Assembly: GCA_002007465.1 (NCBI GenBank)
Contig: LNAC01000137.1
Coordinates: 841,927 to 905,926 of the forward strand
DNA length: 64,000 bases
Source of the DNA: Ailurus styani
Lineage: Eukaryota; Chordata; Mammalia; Carnivora; Ailuridae
Direction: 5' to 3'
Shown here one piece after another: positions 57,466 to 64,000 of the stretch; positions within the stretch are counted from its first letter, which is position 1, and every line of letters starts with the position of its first letter. The translations under genes and the position numbers were made by a program. The notes below the pieces were generated by a model. It was not told where the DNA came from. It saw nothing but the letters and a program-made list of their open reading frames with translations, and did no database searches.

Positions 57466-58954
57466 TTTATGATAAAAGAAATTGAAGGTGATGCAAAGAA
57501 AAGGAAAGACATTCCATGCTCATGGGTTAGAAGAACAAATATTGTTAAAATGTCCATACTACTCAAAGCATTGTACACATATAGTGCAATCCCTGTAAAA
57601 ATACCAACAGCATTTTTCTCAGAACTAGAACAAACATTCCTAAAATTTGTATGGAACCGCAAAGGACTTCGAATAGCCAAAGCAAACTTTAAAAAGAAAA
57701 GCAGAACTGGTGGAGGTATCACAACTCCAGATTTCAAGTTATATTACAAAGCAATAGTAAATAAAACAGTACATGGTACTGTCTTAAAAAGAGACACGTA
57801 GATCAATGGAAAAGAACGAAAACCCAGAAATAAACCCATAATTACAGGTCAATTAATCTTCAAAGGAGGAATGACTATACAATGGGGGAAAAGATAGTCT
57901 CTCCAACAGTGTTGGGAAAACTGGAGAGCCACATGCAGAAGAATGAAGCTGGGTCACTTTTTTCCACCATATACAAAAATAAACTCAAAGTGGATTAAAG
58001 ACCTAAATGTGGGACCTGGAACCATAAAGATCCATGAAGAGTCATTGGTCAGACATCAGCCATAGCAGCATTTTTCTAGGTATGTCTCTTGAGGTAAGGG
58101 AAATAAAAGCAAAAATAAAATGTTGGGACTACATCAGAATAAAAAGCTTCTGCACAGTGAAGGAAATAATCAGTAAAACTAAAAGGCCACCTACTGATGG
58201 GAGAAGGTATTTGCAAATGATAAATCTGATACAGGGTTAGTATCCAAAGTACATAAAGAATTGATATAACTCAATATCCAAAAACTGGATAATCCAATTA
58301 AGAAATGGACAGAAGATATGAACAGACATTTTTCCAAAGAATGCCTAAAATCAACAACACAAGAAACAATAGGTGTTGGCAAGGATGTAGAGGAAAAGGA
58401 ACCCTCTTGCACTGTTGGTGGGAATGCAAACTGGTGCATCCACTGTGGAAAACAGTATGGAGGTTCCTCCAAAAATTAAAAATAGAACAACTCTGTGATC
58501 CCGTAATCACTGGATATTTACCCAAAAAATACAAAAACACTAATTCAAAGGAATACATGCACCCCTGTGTTTATTGAAGCATTATTTAAAACAGCCAAAC
58601 TATGGAAGCAGCCCAAGTTTCTATCAATAAATGAACAGATAAAGAAAATGTGGTGTATATGCATATGGAATATTAGTCGTTAAAAAGAATGAACTTGTAC
58701 CATTTGCAAAAACATGGGTAGTGCTAGAGAGCATAATGCTAAGTGTAGTAAATATCATATGATCTCATCCGTGTGTGGATTTTAAGAAACAAAAGAAATG
58801 AGCAAAGGAAAAAAAGAGAGACAAACCAAGAAACAGACTCTTAACTATAGGGAGCAAATTGATGGTTACCAGAGAGGAGGTGGGTGGGGAATGGGGACTA
58901 AAGAGTATACTTATCATGCTGAAAAATAAATAAAATGATACAAAAATTTAAAAA
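57466..58954 (+). mobile_element. Twin-primed L1, 3' part (ORF2 end and 3' UTR)
   Basis: Plus-strand ORF2 C-terminal sequence, beginning near [20 protein letters not shown] and [17 protein letters not shown], then 3' UTR and a short A-rich end. Stops interrupt it. It is followed by the second AAGAATGAAATG at 58955-58966. Confidence 0.92.
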
Positions 58955-59069
58955 AAGAATGAAATGTTAAACCTTATTTGGAGGTTCTTATGCATAACTG
59001 GGGCTTTCATAAGATAGAGTCAATTATTTTCGTTGGATGACTGCAAATGTACAGCATCTGAATCCATTT

Positions 59070-59266
59070 ATTTATTTATTTATTTAGTTATTTGACATAG
59101 AAAGAGAAAGATCAGATCACAAGCAGGCAGAGAGGCGGGCAGAGAGAGAGGAGGAAGCAGGCTCCCTGCTGAGCAGAGAGCCTGATGCGGGCCTCTATCC
59201 CAGGAGCCTGAGATCATGACCTGAGCCGAAGGCAGAGGCTTTAACCCACTGAGCCACCTAGGCGCC
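59070..59266 (-). mobile_element. Young CAN-SINE
   Basis: Antisense with duplications CATCTGAATCCATTT at 59055-59069 and 59267-59281. Confidence 0.95.
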
Positions 59267-60829
59267 CATCTGAATCCATTTCTGAGAGGGGAATTCTCAA
59301 ATCTCCTGCCTGAGAAGATGGGAACATGGTCACCATGTGTTAACTTCCCTTTTCCTTTTGTTTTCAGTGCAACATTGCATTCTACCCCTCAACCTGATGT
59401 ACCCAAATCCAGAACATTCTCTGATCTGTCTCCACACAATAAACCTCTGGTTTTCTGCTGTGGTAGGAGAGAGGAGATACCTGGCTTTATGATGAGGAGA
59501 AGAGCTGGAGGTCTGATTATATCTTCTAAAGTCTCAACCAGTCTTCCTGTTGTTACTTCTGCTCGTCAACCCCACTCCCAGACGTACTTAAAGCCTTCAG
59601 TTCCTCAGTTTGTCTGGCCTGTTTGGGAATGAGCTTGCCTCTTAATTGTCTTTTGCTTCAGGTTTAGGTCTCAGTTTTCTCAGGTACACCGAATTGTTTG
59701 GTGACCGTATGTTGATCAGTTTTCTATTCTCTCAAATTTTGGTGTCTCTCACCTGCTTATTCTCTTTTTTCATCTTATATTTGTTCTTAGGCATTTATGC
59801 TTTTGCCTTTATGAAATTAGTACTCTTTGCTAGTATTTTAGTGGACTTCTGGGAGGGAATAAGGATAAATGTATGTATGAATTTGTCATTTAGTGGGAGC
59901 CCTGAACTATTTTCATTTCCCTTTAGGGGCCAGATACCTATCCTCTGCTATGTGCCTTTGCATTTGCTGCTATCTCTCCCTGATCCACTGTGCCTCTTCC
60001 CCTACCTCAGTTTATTAACTCTTAACTCATCAGTTTAAAAATTATCTTAGTTTTAACCCCTGCCTCCCCTGATCCCTTCCATATGCATACCTTCCCCGAG
60101 TAGAAGTGCATTTACTATTACTACTCTAGGACCAGAGAGGTATAGCTGGCAGGTAAGGAGAACAAGGATAGCTGGAGCGTGACAAAATGTTTGGTCCTCT
60201 GTTTCCTTTTAGAAGACAAGAGAGACCTGAGCACATTTAAATTTTCTGGGAAGTAGCCAAGAGAAAACTTGGGGTTGAAGTTATGGGAGAGAACAATCAC
60301 TGACAGAAAGCATCAGGGCATGGGATCTCAGGCATAGGTAGAAGGATTAGCTTTAGGTAAGAACAGTGTGTCCCTTGTTACAGGACAAAAGGATGAGAGG
60401 ATGGTTAAAGAGCAGGTTCCTTTGTCAGTTTGGTTGCAGGAAGTCGATGAACTCTTTTTTGGTGGTTTCTTTTTTTCTCTGTGAGGAACACAGAGTTAAC
60501 TATTGAGAGAAGGTGAGAAAGGAAGTAGAGCAGCGAATTATAGGAGAGAGGATTTTAACTGGCATTATGGGAAGGCTCCCTAGAGGTAACTATGTATGCT
60601 GATAACAGCAAAAGTCTCACCAAACAACTAACTGTACAAAGGGCATCCAAAGCTATAAAGAAGCACCAAAACAGGCAGCCTTGCATCTTGGCCTTCTTTA
60701 ATCTGGGTTATGGTGACTTCGGTCCCTGTATTACAGCTTAGCACAGTAATTGCAGTCATGGGTTTAATTACATTTTGTGTATTCTGTTCAAGAAGACAAG
60801 GAATTATGTAGTAATAAATATGTAACTGG

Positions 60830-61070
60830 TAGAATGTGTATTTTCCTTTATAGAGTGTACTTCACATTTAAAAATGCTTTCACATCTTATATGTTTTTAT
60901 CCTCTCAGCAGTCCCATATGGTAGGTAATATTATCCCCATGTTTGCAGTTGAGGAAAACTGAGGCTTAGTTACAGTTAAGTGGTTTGTCTGAAACACACA
61001 ATTAGGAAGGGGTAAAATCTAGACTTAATCACATGTTCTCTGCCTCTAGACTCTCTCTGATTATATCAGA
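60830..61070 (-). repeat. MIR, antisense
   Basis: 'atattatccccatgtttgca' and 'gaggaaaactgaggcttagt' are antisense MIR landmarks. Confidence 0.85.
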
Positions 61071-62372
61071 CCTCTCATAATTGCCACCCAAAAGGGTTTA
61101 TGGTTGTTTAAAGGCATCGTTTTCAGTGTTCTGGATATCTTCATTCATGTACAGGTAATGAAGTATTACAGAAGGTGAGAAATACTTACTACTCTGTTTT
61201 AATTTTGAAGGGATCTATATTATATATTGAATGAAACTTACCTTCCTTATTCTTTTTGTGTAAGTTTAGAGTTTCTAATAGAGTTGAGCAAAAGAAAATT
61301 ATAAGGGGAAACCATACTATTTATCATGTATCAGATTTTTTTTTCTAAACAGTCTTTAAAGTTTATATTCTTTCCAGTTTGAATTGCCTTTTTTTTCTCA
61401 GTCTGTGTTTTTCAACAATGTCACAAAACAGTTGGGAGAATAAAATTACATTTGACAAATACCATTCTGTATCTAATTTTGTAAAGAAGCACATGGATTA
61501 CGTGTACTTTTCCAAGTTCAGAAGACTTCGAATTTAACACCTCCTACATAATTAGTTGTTGGGATAAAATATTGCTAAATCGTAGGCTGGTAAGTTTACA
61601 ATGCATGTTGATTTAGTAAATACTGTTTCCTTTTTTCAATTTTTGTAAATGTAGTGCTTATTCAAGGTCCCAATTCTGAAAAAAATTCTTACTAATTAAG
61701 ATATTTTAGAATGTTTTAATAAATATAAATAGATATTTATAAATGTAAAGTGCAGAATTAGCCCGAAAGACATTTATTTCATATACCATTGAGTTTGTTG
61801 CCTAATAATTTACTATATAAAAATAAAAGTAATCGAATCAGTATTTCCCAGCAGCATTTTATTAATAGGGACTTTACTAATTAATAAAAGTGCGCTGCCC
61901 TTGTTATGAACCATTTTTAAAAATATATTTTAGTTTTCTATTAATATAAGTTGAATAATAATCCACTGCTTTGAAATGGCGTAGGACCAAGAATGATTAT
62001 ATTCCCATAGTTGTTGTGGTTATGCATGTGAAAATTGCTATTTACTAAAGATAAAACTTCCCCCCCAAAGCTTTGTCAAATTGAAAATTGGGGTCTTTTC
62101 ACATTGATGTTGATAATATTACAGGATACCTTTCAACTGGAAAAGAATTATTGTGTTGGAAAATTATATGCTGCTGTTACAATATGTTCCATAATCTTAA
62201 AGAAAAATCCATGTAATTTGAGGCAGGAGTGTGCAGGGGAGGCTCTTACTTTTAATATTGGAAGGGTATAAAATGCCACTTAATACTTACGTGGGCATTC
62301 AGAGGTTCTCTTTTGATTACAAGTGGTTATATATATAGATTAGCATTAAGCTAGTTATGTAATACATTTTAG

Positions 62373-62556
62373 GATCTTGAAAAAGAAGGTTATAGAAAGG
62401 ATACCTGTGCTATACTTGGAGGAAAATTACCACAATCAAAAGGAAGAGAGCTAAGGACAATTCTTGAAGCAAGTCTTTTGACTACATTACAGAACGAAGT
62501 GATCTTGATTATAGGAGAGGCATTAAGAGAAATTTTGTGAAAAATCTGGGGGAGTT
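62373..62556 (+). other. Exon-like open stretch in DNAJC24 intron
   Basis: Preceded by TTTTAG and followed by a consensus GTAAGT (62557). The frame GAT CTT GAA ... is open for 55 codons to TGA at 62538-62540, in the phase left by DNAJC24 exon 2. The peptide begins DLEKEGYRKDTCAILGGKLP. I recognise no family, and the acceptor is weak in pyrimidines. It could be an alternative last exon, or chance. Confidence 0.3.
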
Positions 62557-62764
62557 GTAAGTAAAAATCAGCAAGGTATAACTTGTAATGAACAGTGTAA
62601 TTTTTGCTAATGTGGTTAACTGTTTAGCTGTCATCTGGGTGTCATATGAGATGCAAGATATTTAAGTTAGTATCTCATGGAGACTCTATTATAGACTATT
62701 CTTTGCCATGAAAAAATAGTAGGAATAAGACATTTTAAGTAAACATTTAAGTAATGATTTTAGC

Positions 62765-62905
62765 TAATTCATACCACTATGTATCAGGCACTCTTCTAAT
62801 CACTTTATGTGCATTTACTCATTTAACTCTGTGACGTGAGATAGCATTATTATCTCTAACATTTAGATGAGAAACTGAGGCTCAGAAATTAAATAACACA
62901 CTGGT
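62765..62905 (-). repeat. MIR, antisense
   Basis: 'tatgtatcaggcactcttct' and 'atgagaaactgaggctcaga' are antisense MIR landmarks. Confidence 0.85.
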
Positions 62906-62967
62906 TAGTGGCAAGATATTATGACTCTATATATACCTTGAAAACTAGTTAAATAAAAAAGGAAAGA

Positions 62968-63165
62968 GGGGCGCCTGGGTGGCTCAGTGGGTTAATAAGC
63001 CTCTGCCTTCGGCTCAGGTCATGATCTCAGGGTCCTGGGATCGAGCCCCGCATCGCATCAGGCTCTGTATTGAGCAAGGAGCCTGCTTCCCCTTCTCCCT
63101 CTGCCTGCCTCTCTGCCTACTTGTGATCTCTCTCTCTCAAATAAATAAATAAAATCTTAAAAAAA
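62968..63165 (+). mobile_element. Young CAN-SINE
   Basis: 'gggcgcctgggtggctcagt' type head, full tail, duplications AAAAAAGGAAAGA at 62955-62967 and 63166-63178. Confidence 0.95.
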
Positions 63166-63269
63166 AAAAAAGGAAAGAATTAACCTTTTCAGTGTATCTT
63201 TAAAAATCTTTCTACTGTTTACGTGCCACAGTAGATTATATCTTTAGGGAAAAGGTAGCATTTATGTTA

Positions 63270-63580
63270 AAGGTACAGAATAGTGAAGTGTTAAAAATGT
63301 GGGCTCCTGGGTTTGAATTCGGAGTGTGCCACATACTAGTTCTGTGACTCTGAGCCAGCTCCATAACCTTGTGTTTCATTTCCTTGTCTGCAAAATAGAT
63401 CTGAATCGTCATTTACTCATAGTAGATATTTACTGAACACTTACTATGTGCCAGTGCTACTCTTAGGCATTTAGTAACTATCCCATAGGGTAGTTATAAG
63501 GATTTAAATGAGTTATATACGGAAAGCATCTAAAACAACGTTTGGCATATGGTAAATGCACGGTTACTATTTTATAGTTG
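63270..63580 (+). repeat. MIR, sense, with antisense MIR/L2 end inside
   Basis: 'gtgggctcctgggtttgaat' to 'tctgcaaaatagatctg', then antisense-like 'tactgaacacttactatgtg', then 'gttataaggatttaaatgag', i.e. the sense MIR resumes. Confidence 0.75.
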
Positions 63581-63857
63581 TGTATAATAATTCAGCATCG
63601 AAGTCTGATGCTTTACTAATTTTTTTTTCAGCACAAAATAACACTTTAATCTTTTTTATTGGCTTAGGGTTATCGTTAATTTTTGTACTGTGAAAATGCA
63701 AGCATAAATGGTTGGGGACATAGTGAAAAATGTCATGTCAGTTTATCTGTTAAAGATAAAGAATTGTATCTATAGATGGCTGCATATTTGCAAAATTGTT
63801 TAGTCAGTCAAGTTTCTCTCAGAATAGACTTCTGCATTGTCATTTTCACCCTCTTTT

Positions 63858-64000
63858 TAAAAAAAGATGTATTTATTTGACAGAGAGACAGCAAGCACAC
63901 GTTCTGGGGAAGGGGCAGAGGAAGAGAGAGAATCTCGAGGAGACTCCCCACCAGCATGGAGCCCAGTGCAAGGCTTGATCCCACAACCCTGAAATCATGA
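63858..64000 (-). mobile_element. CAN-SINE cut by window end
   Basis: Antisense: tail 'aaaaaaagatgtatttattt' and body 'gagactccccaccagcatgg'; the head lies beyond the window. Confidence 0.88.

Larger units (their letters stand above)
46971..64000 (+). other. DNAJC24 intron 2 (partial)
   Basis: At least 17 kb to the window end. The HPD-containing next exon of DNAJC24 is not found. It contains hAT fossils, the old antisense L1 block, the twin-primed L1, SINEs and MIRs. Around 55.7-57.0 and 59.3-60.8 kb I see diverged or unique sequence with no supported gene. Confidence 0.85.

Noticed and set aside
57454..57801. 115-codon ORF with reverse-transcriptase similarity
   Set aside because: It is a decayed fragment of L1 ORF2 within the twin-primed insertion, not a host gene.
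59318..60038. 104- and 130-codon plus-strand ORFs
   Set aside because: The second starts with a non-ATG codon. No splice signals, family motifs or CpG context; probably old repeat or chance.
1..64000. CRISPR array, operon, phage or toxin-antitoxin content
   Set aside because: No regularly spaced repeats and no prokaryotic gene organisation; introns, SINEs and L1s show a mammalian nuclear genome.
46971..64000. DNAJC24 exon with the HPD motif
   Set aside because: No segment encoding YHPDK with splice sites is visible in this 17 kb.

Overview
This is nuclear DNA from a carnivoran mammal. It carries dozens of tRNA-Lys-derived CAN-SINEs: a head like 'gcgcctgggtggctcag', a CT-rich body and an 'aaataaataaaatctt(A)n' tail. 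Many are of the young type with 'gcctacttgtgatctct', the form I associate with mustelids (mink, ferret, otter, badger), so a mustelid is my best guess. There is no bacterial, phage, plasmid or CRISPR content.

The window covers the head-to-head pair DCDC1 (minus strand) and DNAJC24/DPH4 (plus strand). In human this pair lies on 11p13, in the long-range regulatory neighbourhood of PAX6 (order DCDC1 - DNAJC24 - IMMP1L - ELP4 - PAX6). A CpG island at about 45.58-46.32 kb is the shared, TATA-less promoter. Leftwards on the minus strand are a probable DCDC1 first exon (ends 45837), a 66-nt untranslated exon (40669-40734), the start-codon exon (22144-22313) and three coding exons (7148-7417, 5792-5948, 5158-5320). 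The coding exons join in consistent phase and give about the first 251 residues, ending inside a doublecortin (DCX) domain; the rest lies left of the window. Rightwards, DNAJC24 has a first exon ending at 46045 and a second (46827-46970) with the start codon and residues 1-37, ending just before the J-domain HPD motif. The remaining 17 kb is its second intron.

Everything else is intron filled by repeats: young SINEs with 13-18 bp target-site duplications, older and short tRNA-Lys SINEs, MIR and L2 pieces, a CR1/L3 remnant, hAT-type DNA transposon fossils, a probable solo ERV LTR (about 9.6-10.08 kb), a MaLR-like LTR (13.9-14.45 kb), stacked sense L1 3' ends (26.0-28.5 kb), a large old antisense L1 (48.5-54.5 kb) with younger elements inside it, and a twin-primed L1 (57.06-58.95 kb) with its target-site duplication still readable. 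An unresolved GAA/GGA tract with a 114-N gap sits at 17.1-17.35 kb.

The two genes are not known to share a pathway. DNAJC24 is a J-protein of diphthamide synthesis and DCDC1 a doublecortin-domain microtubule-associated protein; their link here is the promoter. I see no previously undescribed system. The best leads are the promoter architecture (X-box-like and ETS motifs), upstream ORFs in both genes, two exon-like open stretches without known counterparts, and several informative insertion structures.
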